A stretch of 64,000 nt of DNA from Thiomicrorhabdus sp033238645 (GTDB lineage Bacteria > Pseudomonadota > Gammaproteobacteria > Thiomicrospirales > Thiomicrospiraceae), in the NCBI GenBank assembly GCA_033238645.1, contig BQXR01000001.1, positions 1 to 64,000 of the forward strand, written 5' to 3'. The notes below the pieces were generated by a model, which saw only the letters and a list, made by a program, of their open reading frames with translations, did not search any database and was not told the DNA's origin. A program made the translations under genes and the position numbers. Every line of letters starts with the position of its first letter. Positions within the stretch are counted from its first letter, which is position 1. Positions 34,754-44,700 of this stretch are shown here, in pieces.

Positions 34754-34830
34754 GCGCCCGTAGCTCAACTGGATAGAGTACTCGGCTACGAACCGAGCGG
34801 TTAGGGGTTCGACTCCCTTCGGGCGCACCA
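34754..34830 (+). tRNA. tRNA-Arg (ACG), copy 1
   Basis: A 77-base cloverleaf with encoded CCA. GCGCCCG pairs with CGGGCGC, the anticodon stem CTCGG/CCGAG encloses CTACGAA, so the anticodon is ACG, which is edited to ICG by TadA. It has its own promoter and terminator. Confidence 0.97.
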
Positions 34831-34837
34831 TTATTCC

Positions 34838-34883
34838 AAACCCTGTTTAGTTTAAGCTAGCACTTAGATTAAACAGGGTTTTT
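34838..34883 (+). terminator. Terminator after tRNA-Arg copy 1
   Basis: AAACCCTGTTTA (34838-34849) and TAAACAGGGTTT (34870-34881) form a 12-bp stem ending in a T run. Confidence 0.85.
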
Positions 34884-34956
34884 ATTTAGACTACTCTAAA
34901 TAATTATATTAGTTTCGCATCTAATAAAGTTAAGTCTAAATAATACAAGCAACAAA

Positions 34957-35033
34957 GCGCCCGTAGCTCAACTGGATAGAGTACTCGGCTACGAACCGAG
35001 CGGTTAGGGGTTCGACTCCCTTCGGGCGCACCA
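34957..35033 (+). tRNA. tRNA-Arg (ACG), copy 2
   Basis: This gene is identical over 77 bases to the copy at 34754, including CCA. Upstream there is only a weak -10-like TAAATAAT, without a clear -35, so its expression may depend on read-through past the preceding terminator. A separate terminator follows. Confidence 0.97.
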
Positions 35034-35041
35034 TATATTAG

Positions 35042-35076
35042 AACCCTGTTTAGTCTTCGACTAAGCGGGGTTTTTT
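35042..35076 (+). terminator. Terminator after tRNA-Arg copy 2
   Basis: AACCCTGTTTAGTC (35042-35055) pairs with GACTAAGCGGGGTT (35059-35072), with wobbles, around a very short TTC loop, and is followed by six T. Confidence 0.85.
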
Positions 35077-35217
35077 ATTGCCTGCTAATTTTTATATCCC
35101 TCCATTTGCAAGTGATGAAAAACCTTATCAAATCTTTGAAACACGATGTTTATGAATTGGTTGATATAGTTCTTTTAAGACAGCAAGTCTTGAATTGAAA
35201 ATTCTATGGAGATTAAT

Positions 35218-35310
35218 ATGAGTGTTAATAATAGGAGTTTTTTAGAAGTTAGTTTCAGGAGGAGAGGGTGCTTCTTTAAGTTTGTAATTAAGAACCCTAA
35301 ATTGGATTAA
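35218..35310 (+). CDS. Possible small basic protein (30 aa)
   Basis: ATG 35218 opens a 30-codon frame with the product beginning MSVNNRSFLEV and containing RRRG. GGAG at 35208-35211 is well spaced before the ATG, and an intrinsic terminator follows at 35336-35371, 26 bases after the stop. No family is recognised. The Shine-Dalgarno sequence and terminator are the only support. A second, 27-codon frame without a good ribosome-binding site lies just upstream (35115-35198). Confidence 0.25.
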   Translation: MSVNNRSFLEVSFRRRGCFFKFVIKNPKLD

Positions 35311-35335
35311 TTGTTATATCGATAGCAAAGTAATA

Positions 35336-35371
35336 AAACCCCGTTTGATCTTAGACCAAATGGGGTTTTTT
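35336..35371. terminator. Bidirectional terminator before the metal-efflux operon end
   Basis: AACCCCGTTTG (35337-35347) pairs with CAAATGGGGTT (35357-35367), with A run before and T run after. It can end the DUF3240 transcript on the reverse strand as well as any forward transcript. Confidence 0.85.
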
Positions 35372-35377
35372 ATTGTC

Positions 35378-35695
35378 TCACTCTAATAAGAGCAAAGGTA
35401 GTAATTGTGCGTACAGCTGTACACTCGGCAATGTATCAATAATATAACGATAAAGCCGTTTTGCCTCATCTGATTCCGTATTCACCTCTATCATCTTTTT
35501 ACGCTTAAAGCCTGAAACCTCTTCAGTAATGTTTTCCAACGGTTGCATGTGGGCTTGAACGTCTAAACTCAAAAACTCCAAAGGCCTTTCTGGAAAACTT
35601 AATAATACGTCGGTCATCTCATCATACAGCTGTTGGTCAAAAATCAATTTTAAAATACAGTCTGATGATGCATCTGTAATTGGCACATTATTCAT
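35378..35695 (-). CDS. DUF3240 family protein of the metal-efflux operon
   Basis: This 105-residue protein resembles DUF3240, a small ferredoxin-fold-like family found next to heavy-metal RND pumps. It begins with DCILKLIFDQQLYDEMTDVLL and has the conserved SGFKRKK near residue 60. Its ATG overlaps the stop of the RND pump gene as ATGA (35692-35695), so the two are translationally coupled. The role is unproven; a PII-like or metal-sensing accessory function is a guess from fold and position. Confidence 0.75.
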   Translation of the reverse strand: MNNVPITDASSDCILKLIFDQQLYDEMTDVLLSFPERPLEFLSLDVQAHMQPLENITEEVSGFKRKKMIEVNTESDEAKRLYRYIIDTLPSVQLYAQLLPLLLLE

Positions 35696-38600
35696 GACAG
35701 TGCTCCCGTTTTAGGTTGCCCAAAGCGTTTATAAATAATAGGCAAAATAAGTAGTGTTAAAATTGTGGATGTAATGAGTCCACCGATCACCACAATGGCC
35801 AAAGGGCGTTGTATTTCAGACCCCGGCCCCGTTGCAAAGACCAAAGGTACCAGCCCCAATGCAGCAATAGAAGCGGTCATTAAAACAGGACGTAACCGTC
35901 TTAAAGCACCTTCTACTACGACTTGTCCAATATCCATGCCCTTAGCCATCAGTTGGTTAAAGTAGGTGAGCATCACCACCCCATTTAATACGGCAATCCC
36001 TAACAGCGCAATAAAACCAACCGAAGCGGGTACAGAGAGATATTCACCGGTTATCCACAGGGCGACAATTCCACCAATTAAAGCAAATGGGACATTCACC
36101 AGTACCATGACCGCTTGAGGAACAGAGCGGAATGTACTGAATAAAATCAGAAAAATCAGAACCAGAGCAACGGGAACGACGACGGCCAGTTTTGCGGCGG
36201 CTCTTTGTTGGTTCTCAAATTTACCCCCCCACTCAAAATAGTAGCCTGCTGGAATATCCAGTGTGGCGGCTTTCTGTTTGGCTTCGTCCACAAACCCAAC
36301 TAAATCACGCCCTGAGACATTGGCGACCACCACCGAGAAACGCTTGCTTTGTTCACGTTTAATCGACACGGGGCCATCCTCCTCTACCGCATCCACCAGT
36401 TGAGAGAGCAGCACAGAACGCATTCCAACAGGGGTTTCAACTGTAATAGGTTGTTGTAGCATCTCAACCATAGACGATTTATACGACTCTGGCGCACGAA
36501 TCATTAATGGAATTCGACGAATCCCTTCGTACAATACACCCACATCCAATCCGTTAATTTGGGTGCGTAGGATTTTTTCAACTTCGTTAACCGTTAAGCC
36601 TAAACGTCCCGCCATATCCTGATTGACCTTAAGTTGTAAATAACGCAGCCCTTCATTGGTTGAAGTAAAAACATCTTCTGCCCCTTCAATGGTTTTGACC
36701 ATGCTCACCATTTTTTTAGCCACTTCATTCAGTTCAACAGGGTTGTCACCAAAAATTTTAATGGCGACATCACCACGCGCACCAGTCAACATCTCGTCCA
36801 CTCGCATTTGAATGGGTTGGGTAAAGGCATAGTTAATACCAGGAAATTGTGTGACTAAGACTTGGCGAATCTCTTCAATTAACGCTTCCGTACTCGCCAT
36901 TCGCCATTCATCTTTGGGTTTAAAAATCAAAAAGCTATCGGTATCGTTTAGGCTCATTGGATCCAGACCAATTTCATCCGCTCCTACTCGTCCCACAATG
37001 CGAACCACTTCGGGCACTTGCGCCATAATGGCTTTTTGAATACGTAAATCCATCTGACTTGAAGCGGTCACACTGATGGAAGGGGTTTTTTCAACTTGCA
37101 AAATCACCGTTCCTTCATCCATTTGAGGAATAAATGTTTTACCCACTTGCGTGTACACAAACCCAGCAAACAGCAGTGCAATCAGTGCCGAGCCAACAAT
37201 AATGCGGTCGTTCACCAAGCTCCACTGCAAGATAGGTTTGTAAAGCGCCTCTAACTTACGCACCAACCAAGGCTCTTGATGTGATACCTTGCCTAAAATA
37301 AAGGATGAGAGCGTGGGAATCACGGTCAGTGACAACAACAACGCGCTGCCCAAGGCAAAAATAATGGTTAATGCCACCGGTACAAATAATTTACCTTCTA
37401 GCCCCTCTAGGGTGAGCAGTGGCAAAAAAACCGTCATAATAATTAAAATACCCGAAATAACCGGTACTGAAACCTCTTTTAACGCCCTAAAAATAATGTG
37501 CATTTTAGGCAGATGACCTTGCTTCTTTTTCGCATCTTTCTCTTGGTGTGAGACGATGTTTTCAACCACCACCACGGCGGCATCCACCAACATACCAATC
37601 GCAATGGTCAAACCGCCTAATGACATCAAGTTGGCCGATAAACCAAACCAGCGCATCAAAATAAAGGTCATGAGTGCCGCCAATGGTAAAATCAGTGCAA
37701 CGGTAATCGCCGCTCTGACATTTCCCAAAAAAACCAGCAACACAATCAACACCAACACCACAGCTTCTAGCATCACTTTAGAGACACCAAAAATAGCGGT
37801 ATTCACCAAATCACTTCGGTTATAAAATACACTGACTTCAATGCCTTTTGGAAAGGCAGGTTCCAATGCTTGCAATCGGGCTTCAATTCCCGAGACTACA
37901 TCTCGTGCATTCGCCCCTTTTAACGCCATGACCAAGCCTTGTACCGCTTCGCTTTCACCGTTTTGTGTTACCGCGCCATTGCGATACAGTGCATCCACCT
38001 CAACGTTGGCTAAGTCTTTAACCTGAATAGCAACCCCATTTTGATAAGTCACCACAATGTTTTCAATGTCCGACAGTGTACTTAAATTACCCTGCGTACG
38101 AACCAAAATCACCTCTTCCCCTTGGTTTAAACGACCCGCTCCGTCATTTTGATTGTTCTCTTCTAGTGCCGAAGTAAGCTGCGCCAGTGAGACTTGAGCG
38201 CCCATCAGTTTTTGATAATTAGGCTTCACCACAAAGGTTTTGACCAATCCACCCAACATGTTCACATCGGCCACACCCGGTACAGAACGCAAGGCAGGAC
38301 GAATTACCCAATCCAGCAAGTCTCGTTTTTCCATGTTATTTAAGGCATCGCCCTCAATGGTAAACATAAATACATCGCTTAACGGAGTTGACAGAGATGC
38401 CATGCCTCCCGTGACACCGTTCGGCAGATCCATCCCCCCTAAGCGTTCAGCCACCAACTGCCGCGCCCAATAAACATCCGTTCCCTCTTCAAAATCTAAG
38501 GTAATGTCTGCAATACCATACTTTGCAAGAGAGCGTAAAACACGCTGTTTAGGCAGCCCTAATAACTCTTGTTCCAACGGGGCAATCACACGCTGTTCGA

Positions 38601-38781
38601 CCTCTTCTGGGGTCATGCCTTGTGCCTTAAAAATCATTTTCACTTGGGTGGGAGACACGTCAGGAAACGCATCAATTGGCATTTTTTGAAATGCCTGCCA
38701 TCCGCCCGCCACCAAAGCAAAAACAATTAACAGCACCAATGTTCTCTGCACTAAAAAAAACTGTAAAAACTTAGCCAACAT
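35692..38781 (-). CDS. Heavy-metal efflux RND pump (CzcA/CusA family)
   Basis: The 1029-residue inner-membrane pump has the HME-RND layout: an N-terminal helix, a large periplasmic loop, six helices, a second loop and five C-terminal helices. Family motifs include MPIDAFPDVSPTQV near residue 36 and AIGMLVDAAVVVVEN in the fourth membrane helix, whose Asp lies in the proton relay. The sequence ALLGIAVLNGVVML occurs in the last helical bundle. Such pumps export Co/Zn/Cd or Cu/Ag across the outer membrane with an adaptor and channel. The exact metal is not clear from the sequence I can read. It is the third gene of czcC-czcB-czcA-DUF3240. Confidence 0.92.
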   Translation of the reverse strand: MLAKFLQFFLVQRTLVLLIVFALVAGGWQAFQKMPIDAFPDVSPTQVKMIFKAQGMTPEEVEQRVIAPLEQELLGLPKQRVLRSLAKYGIADITLDFEEGTDVYWARQLVAERLGGMDLPNGVTGGMASLSTPLSDVFMFTIEGDALNNMEKRDLLDWVIRPALRSVPGVADVNMLGGLVKTFVVKPNYQKLMGAQVSLAQLTSALEENNQNDGAGRLNQGEEVILVRTQGNLSTLSDIENIVVTYQNGVAIQVKDLANVEVDALYRNGAVTQNGESEAVQGLVMALKGANARDVVSGIEARLQALEPAFPKGIEVSVFYNRSDLVNTAIFGVSKVMLEAVVLVLIVLLVFLGNVRAAITVALILPLAALMTFILMRWFGLSANLMSLGGLTIAIGMLVDAAVVVVENIVSHQEKDAKKKQGHLPKMHIIFRALKEVSVPVISGILIIMTVFLPLLTLEGLEGKLFVPVALTIIFALGSALLLSLTVIPTLSSFILGKVSHQEPWLVRKLEALYKPILQWSLVNDRIIVGSALIALLFAGFVYTQVGKTFIPQMDEGTVILQVEKTPSISVTASSQMDLRIQKAIMAQVPEVVRIVGRVGADEIGLDPMSLNDTDSFLIFKPKDEWRMASTEALIEEIRQVLVTQFPGINYAFTQPIQMRVDEMLTGARGDVAIKIFGDNPVELNEVAKKMVSMVKTIEGAEDVFTSTNEGLRYLQLKVNQDMAGRLGLTVNEVEKILRTQINGLDVGVLYEGIRRIPLMIRAPESYKSSMVEMLQQPITVETPVGMRSVLLSQLVDAVEEDGPVSIKREQSKRFSVVVANVSGRDLVGFVDEAKQKAATLDIPAGYYFEWGGKFENQQRAAAKLAVVVPVALVLIFLILFSTFRSVPQAVMVLVNVPFALIGGIVALWITGEYLSVPASVGFIALLGIAVLNGVVMLTYFNQLMAKGMDIGQVVVEGALRRLRPVLMTASIAALGLVPLVFATGPGSEIQRPLAIVVIGGLITSTILTLLILPIIYKRFGQPKTGALS

Positions 38782-38798
38782 ATCGAATTCCTTTTGCG

Positions 38799-39989
38799 TT
38801 ACGCATCGTTTTCTTCAGAACTTCCTTCTGCCGCTTCCGCCGCTTCAAAAGCCGATTTAATGGCTGTAGAGCCTTTCACAAAAACCGTCAATTTATTCAT
38901 TAAATTTGCAGAGGGTTGTTGTAATAAAAAATAAAGTTGATGACTTTGAATGTTCATCACCTTTATTGCCTTAGGTTCTATCGCATCATCGGCTTTAATA
39001 AACACCACCGTTTCGCCCTCAAATTGGCTGATGGCGTTTGAAGGCACTCGGTAAATGACCTGTGCTGTGGAGGCTGAGGATAATATTAAAAATCGAACTT
39101 GAAACCGTTGACCAGGACGAATACCTTGCTCAAGATTATCCACTTCGACATGCACATCCACTGTTTGAGTCAACGCATCCACATCGGGGTCAACATGTTC
39201 AATCACCGCCATACCCACAGATGCTACCTCCGCATTATCGCCACTTTTAAGACGATTCGCCAATGCAACAGGTACTTTTACCTTTAATAGCATCGGTTGC
39301 GTCTCACCCAGTGAAAATAATATTTGATTGCCCGTTACCCGCTCACCCAAACGTACCTTTAAATCAAAGATTTGCCCATCAATCGGCGAAACAATCGACA
39401 GTACAGAAGACTGAATCGACTGAGAAGACAATAAACGTTGAAGACTCTTTTGAGAGAAGCCCATTAATCGAAGGGATTTTTTCTGCTCATCTTTTTCTGC
39501 CAGTAACTTATTCACATCCGCCTGTGCTTGCTGCAATGCCTTGGCTGAAGCCACGCCCGACTGACGCAATTTTGTCACCCGTTTCAACTCACTCTTAAGC
39601 ACCTTCAAATCCGCAGAGACCGATAATAACTGAGACTGCAACGCCAATAATTCCGCGCTTTCAATCTCCATAATCACCTGCCCTTTAGACACCGCACCAT
39701 GCACCACATTTACACGCGAGACCTGACCTGACAAAGGTGCGGACAACGTACGAATGGTATTGGGGTGAAACATCGCTTGCGCAGGAAACATCTGCGTTGG
39801 GTACTGCGCCACTTTTTGAGCCTCAGCCACCTGTAATCCCAGTGTTTTGTACTGTTCTTTGGTTAAAACCAGCTCATCAGCACTCACTTGAAACGATAAG
39901 AATAACATCAGCATCGAGCCAGTTAACACATGTCCTCCAAGTCGTTCTTTAAATTGCGCTTTAAGCCTTTTTTGTATTAAATTTAACAT
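38799..39989 (-). CDS. RND efflux periplasmic adaptor (CzcB/CusB family)
   Basis: This 396-residue membrane-fusion protein begins with a signal or anchor helix (about 18-36). It has the barrel-sandwich hybrid split by an alpha-helical hairpin (about 115-165), a GQIFDLKVRLGERVTGNQILFSLG lipoyl half, and a beta-barrel. ATG 39989 overlaps the stop of the upstream outer-membrane gene as TGATG; a GTG at 39992 is the alternative start. No His-rich or Met-rich metal-binding tail is visible. The product should link the pump to the channel. Confidence 0.88.
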   Translation of the reverse strand: MLNLIQKRLKAQFKERLGGHVLTGSMLMLFLSFQVSADELVLTKEQYKTLGLQVAEAQKVAQYPTQMFPAQAMFHPNTIRTLSAPLSGQVSRVNVVHGAVSKGQVIMEIESAELLALQSQLLSVSADLKVLKSELKRVTKLRQSGVASAKALQQAQADVNKLLAEKDEQKKSLRLMGFSQKSLQRLLSSQSIQSSVLSIVSPIDGQIFDLKVRLGERVTGNQILFSLGETQPMLLKVKVPVALANRLKSGDNAEVASVGMAVIEHVDPDVDALTQTVDVHVEVDNLEQGIRPGQRFQVRFLILSSASTAQVIYRVPSNAISQFEGETVVFIKADDAIEPKAIKVMNIQSHQLYFLLQQPSANLMNKLTVFVKGSTAIKSAFEAAEAAEGSSEENDA

Positions 39990-41278
39990 CACTCTTGTCC
40001 TCTCTCTAAAACGGCATGAGACACATTCGTTAACGAATGGCCTTTTACTTGATTGACTTGTGCAATAGCTTGCTCAAAATTTGCACTGGCGAGATCCATA
40101 TTTAATTGCGCCAAAATAGCCTCTTTTTTAATCAATAATAACGACTGAATTGAAGATTCACCTAATTGATACGCCTGCTCTGCTAAACGTAACGTCTCTT
40201 GCGAAATCTTATGTTGCTGTTTCGCCAACAAACGACTTTGCTCACGCATTAAAACATCCTGTTCTGCCGACAATATCGCGATATGTAACGCCTGTTTTGT
40301 GCGCTTCACCGCCACACTCTGTTCTTGTATTGCCTGTTGCTTCTCTGCAACACTCACTTGGTTCATTGGAGCGCTGCCAATGGGAACTGACACCTCAACA
40401 AACAAAAGGGTATTGCCTTCCGTGTTATTTTTTTCATTCTGCGCACCAATCGAGAACGTAGGCCCCCCTTGGTTCAACGTTTTTTGTTGTGAATACTGCG
40501 CTTTAGACACCTCATAAGCCGATTGAACCCAACGCAATTTAGGGTGCTTGCTTAAAGGCCATGAAGGCTGGCGTATTTCAACAATATCTTTCGGAAGATC
40601 CGACTGATTCGTCCAAAATTTAAACTCCTTTTGCAGCAAGCTCAACTGCCCCTGCTTTTGTTGTACAAAGGCCTGCTGTTCCAACACAAACTTTTCAGCC
40701 AACAACAGATCAAGCTGGGCACTGTCACCCACCTCCACTTTACGCTGAACATTCTCTTGCATCTCAAAAGCATTTTTAAGTGCCGATTCAGCCAAGTTTT
40801 TCTCAATTTGAGCCTTCTTATAAGCCCAAGCTAATTGACGTAATTTACCCGAAGCCAGCCACTTCAAATAATCTTGTTGAACCGACAGTTGCGTACGATA
40901 CGCATCCGAAACACCCTGTAACCCACGTCGCTGTTTTGGCAATAAAATAGAAAATTCTGCGCCTACCGCCCAGTTTTGCGTATCCAAATTACCCGTTAAC
41001 GCATCATTTTCATGCGCTACCGTAATCGCCACCGCATCCGATAACCAACTTTGAGACAGGGATTGATTCGCCTTAGAGAGGGATTGCAATCCCTCCGCCA
41101 TCAACGCATCAGGCTGCTGTTGTGCAACAGGATCAACCAATGCAACATAGTCCGCCGAACCTGCAAAAGCAACTGCCGAACCCAATCCAAATGACAATCC
41201 CAATACACCACACATCAAGCATATTTTATGAGAAGCAGGAGAGAATAAATTCGAATTTATAACCAAAAATTTAGCCAT
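39989..41278 (-). CDS. TolC-family outer-membrane efflux protein (CzcC/CusC)
   Basis: The product (429 aa from ATG 41278) begins MAKFLVINSN and has a cleavable signal peptide ending near SAVAFA. Two repeated helical-hairpin domains rich in Gln, Ala and Leu follow, as in TolC channels. A longer start at ATG 41323 would add 15 residues before the signal and is less likely. It is the first gene of the metal-efflux operon. A triple 11-bp direct repeat lies 50-80 bases upstream of the start. Confidence 0.85.
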   Translation of the reverse strand: MAKFLVINSNLFSPASHKICLMCGVLGLSFGLGSAVAFAGSADYVALVDPVAQQQPDALMAEGLQSLSKANQSLSQSWLSDAVAITVAHENDALTGNLDTQNWAVGAEFSILLPKQRRGLQGVSDAYRTQLSVQQDYLKWLASGKLRQLAWAYKKAQIEKNLAESALKNAFEMQENVQRKVEVGDSAQLDLLLAEKFVLEQQAFVQQKQGQLSLLQKEFKFWTNQSDLPKDIVEIRQPSWPLSKHPKLRWVQSAYEVSKAQYSQQKTLNQGGPTFSIGAQNEKNNTEGNTLLFVEVSVPIGSAPMNQVSVAEKQQAIQEQSVAVKRTKQALHIAILSAEQDVLMREQSRLLAKQQHKISQETLRLAEQAYQLGESSIQSLLLIKKEAILAQLNMDLASANFEQAIAQVNQVKGHSLTNVSHAVLERGQE

Positions 41279-41326
41279 GATGAACCATCCATATTGAATA
41301 ATGATGGAAAGTATATCAAACAAATC

Positions 41327-41359
41327 TGAATTAAAACTGAATTAAAACTGAATTAAAAC
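41327..41359 (-). promoter_or_regulatory. Triple 11-bp direct repeat upstream of the efflux operon
   Basis: TGAATTAAAAC occurs three times in perfect tandem (41327-41359), followed by a fourth partial unit TAAAT. The 11-bp period places each copy on the same face of the helix, the arrangement used by OmpR/PhoB-type response regulators such as CusR and CzcR. It lies just upstream of the czcC start. No regulator gene is adjacent. Confidence 0.55.
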
Positions 41360-41416
41360 TAAATAACCAATTAATAAAAAATTGATTCGATTTTAAAGTC
41401 GATGTGTAGTTCTGAA

Positions 41417-41674
41417 CAGGGGGGGGGGCGAGGTTTGTTTCGGATGTGAGTTGAGAAGTATTTCTGATCTCCGTAGCTATTTTGTTATTTCTTCTAATGG
41501 TTCACCTGACTTTACTGTTAACATTTTCAACTCGCTGTACTCGGACAGTAAAAATGTCTTAACGCCTCTTCGTTAAGCGACGGTGCGCTTTCTTTCAGGA
41601 GGGACTTTTGGTGCTTTGCCTTAGTGTTAGTTTGGCATTAAAAAGTAACATCTGATTATTCTCCGCGAAGGCAA
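41417..41674. repeat. Left copy of a diverged inverted repeat
   Basis: This copy starts with ACA plus ten G (41417-41428) and carries TTGAGAAG and TGATC near 41452-41471. It ends in a well conserved 110-base core (41565-41674) that includes CTTTCTTTCAGGAG and CTTTTGGTGCTTTGCC. The core is matched in inverted orientation at 46088-46198, about 98 of 110 positions by hand alignment. No protein-coding sense or transposase is visible. The non-coding stretch between the czcC start and the EAL gene end (41279-41729) is filled by this copy plus the 11-bp repeats. Confidence 0.7.
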
Positions 41675-41729
41675 GACTTGTATCTGATTGCATTGTTTTT
41701 GTATGGGAGATTAGGGCTAAATAGAGTCC

Positions 41730-44700
41730 TTATTCTTGATGTTTTAAAATAAAATCTTGTAAATCGTTTGGTGATAAAGGCCTTGAGAAATAGTACCCTT
41801 GTATTTCATCACAGCCCATGGCATTCAGTGCATCCAACTGTTCTTTCTCTTCAACCCCTTCTGCAATCGTCGTAATTCCAAGCGCCTTGCTCATTTGAAT
41901 GGTGGCTTGAACAATGGCAGGGTCACTGCTGTCGCTTTTAGTTATGTCATCAATAAAGGCTTTATCTATTTTAAGCTTACTGACTGGAAAGCGTTTTAAG
42001 TACGCTAAAGAAGAGTAGCCCGTTCCAAAATCATCAATGGCAATTTTAATGCCTAAGTCGGCAAATGCATTGAGTTTTTGGATGGTCTCTTCAATGTTGG
42101 ACATGAGTAAGCTTTCGGTGACTTCAAATTCAAGCAGTTCTGCGGGGTATTGATATTGTTCTAATAGGTCTTGAACCTTATTGATTAGGTATTTGTCACT
42201 AAACTGAATGGCCGATAAGTTAATGGATATTGCAATATTTGGGAGTATTTTATGCAGTATAAGGGCGTGAGAAATGGCTTCTTCTATAATCCACATTCCT
42301 ACTGAAATAATAAGGCCACTCTCTTCTAAAGTCGGAATGAAATCATTGGGCGCTACTAAGGTGCCATCTGATTTTTGCCAGCGTATTAGGGCTTCTATAC
42401 CAATAATATCCCTAGTATTGAGTGCAATTTGAGGTTGGTATTGTAGCCTGAACTCTTGATTAGCTAGGGCTGTGCGTAGTTGATTTTCGAATTTTAAGCG
42501 ATCTTTATTTTTTTGATGCATGGTTGCATCAAAAAATTGAATGGTACTTTGTGCCGTCTGTTTGGCAATTTTTTTAGCTCGATAGAGTGCGGTATTGGCT
42601 TCTTGCAGTAAGGATTCTGCGGTTTTATTACATGGGGTAAATAGGGTGATGCCCATACTGGTATCAATAATTGAGGGCTCTTTTTGAATAATAAATGGCT
42701 CGTTGAGTTTTGTTTGAATAATGGTGGCAATAGTTTCGGCGAGTGGTTGTGCTTTGGATGAAGCCTGTGCGTTACTCAAACAGGTGACGCTAAACTCATC
42801 ATTACCAACGCGTGCAATGGATAAATTATAGATGGACTTTATTTCAAGTGCTTGAAGGCGTTGTGCTACTTTTATGAGGAGTTCATCACCTGCAGAATGC
42901 CCAAGAGAGTCATTAAACAGTTTAAAGCGGTTAATGTTGATTAAAAAAAGAAAACCATAGTATTGGTGACTTTTAGAGAGAGCTTCTTCTAAGTGATCAA
43001 TGAGTAGGCTACGGTTGGGGATATTGGTCAGTTTATCGTGATAATTTAATCGCTCGATTTCGCACTGTGCATCTTTATCTTTTGTTAAATCCAAAGCATG
43101 AGAAAGATAATGTGTCACCCGACCATTTGTGTCTAGAACAGCACTGATACTTTGCCAGCAAGCGTAGAGTGTTCCATCTTTTTTACGATTCCAAATTTCT
43201 CCCTGCCATATACCAGTACTATAAACTTGTTTCCACAGCGATTCATAAAAGGCTTTGGTGTGCAGTTCCGACTTTAAAATACGGGGTGTCTGTCCTAAGA
43301 CTTCTTGTTGGGTATAACCCGTTAATTGAGTAAAGGCGCGATTACAACGAATAATTTTAGCCGTGGCATCAGTAATAATCATCGCTTCATGACTTTCAAA
43401 TGCGATAGAGGAGATGGCCAAGTCTTGTTGATGTTTTTCTTGTTCATCTTGTGCTTTAAAGCGTTCTAATGCAATTGAAATGTCGTCAATTAATTGATAG
43501 AGAAATTCATTGTTATCTTTGGTGAAAACATTAGTTTTTTGGGTATAGACAACTAAGATGGCAATGACGTTGCCTTCAATGATTATGGGCAGTGTGGCAT
43601 TACCTTTAATGTCAAATTTTTGAATGAGTTTCATCCAGACGGTATGAGCCATTCGTTTAGGGAAGGTATTTGTAATAATAGGCTTTTTTTGTAAATAAGA
43701 TTCTAAAATGATACCGCTATTTTTTATATCGGTTGAGTCTAATGGAATAACGAGGCTTTTTAAAACTTCTTTTCCTTTGCCGGCATAAGCAACTGGTACT
43801 AAGGTGTGTTCAGGGGTGACTTCACCAATCCAGCAGGTTTCAAACAAAGATTTTTGTGATGCGATATTACAGATTTTTTGATATAGAGTTTTTTTGTCTT
43901 TTGATAGTGTTATCGCAGAGCCTGCTTGTATAAGGGCTTTAAATAATGCTTGTTTTTCAGATAGGGTGGTTAAGGTCGTTTTTAAATCTCGATTTAAACG
44001 AAATAAGCAGGTTAACGTAATGCCGATGTAAATCAGTAAAAAAATGGTAAAAATTAAAATAATAAGGTAGTACGTTTGGTTTTTTGCAACAATTTGTGAG
44101 GTGGTTTTCTCAAACTGCGTATAAAAAGAGTGCATCTTTGTATCAATTTTCAGTTCAGAAAGCTGATCGTGTATTTTGCTGACTTTAGGAGTGTACTGTA
44201 ATAGTAATTTGCTATGGTCAATAAAGGTCTGGCAACTTAAGGAGGGCTTGTTCTGTTGCTTTAAATTTTGCAAGGCCTTCTTCAGTTGTATGCTACGGCC
44301 GGAAGAAGTATTTTGCATTATCAGGCCAGCAATTAAGATGTTTTTAAGTTGTTCTTTGAGTAATGTATTGTTTTTAGATGTCGTATTAATGGATTGAACA
44401 CAGAGTTCATAGGCGGATGGAAAAAAATATAACGAATTCTGTAATACGGAGTGATTAGTTTTAAACTGTTCAATTAAAAGGAGTTGTTGATGTGCACTAT
44501 GAATTAATTCGGTTAATTTTCGTTTTAATTCAGGATGCTCAGAAATGGCAGAATTTCTCTTGAGTGATTCTAAGGCTTGTTTTAAGGCATTAACCTGATA
44601 GTTTAAGATATCAAAAGATTGGGTGTTGTTGGACTTGTTTATTGAAATGTGTTTTAGAATGGTGTATTGCAACTCACTGACATAAAAGATTTTAGATAGA

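Larger units (their letters stand above)
35034..35377. other. Intergenic region downstream of the tRNA genes
   Basis: Between the second tRNA-Arg and the DUF3240 gene there is no recognised gene. The stretch contains two terminators (35042-35076 and 35336-35371), a 30-codon frame with a ribosome-binding site, and a weaker 27-codon frame. The last terminator resembles the preceding tRNA terminators, as if a third unit had once been present. Confidence 0.5.

Noticed and set aside
34640..34831. Open frame on the reverse strand across the tRNA-Ser and first tRNA-Arg genes
   Set aside because: It is antisense to two well-formed tRNA genes; such frames arise from tRNA sequence and are frequently mis-annotated as proteins.
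35765..38689. Several forward-strand open frames of 60-90 codons
   Set aside because: They lie antisense to the uninterrupted 1029-codon RND pump gene and have no family resemblance or ribosome-binding sites.
41580..41672. Short forward frame inside the left inverted-repeat copy
   Set aside because: The frame is broken by a stop in the second copy, and mismatches between the copies do not favour silent positions, so the repeat is not obviously coding.
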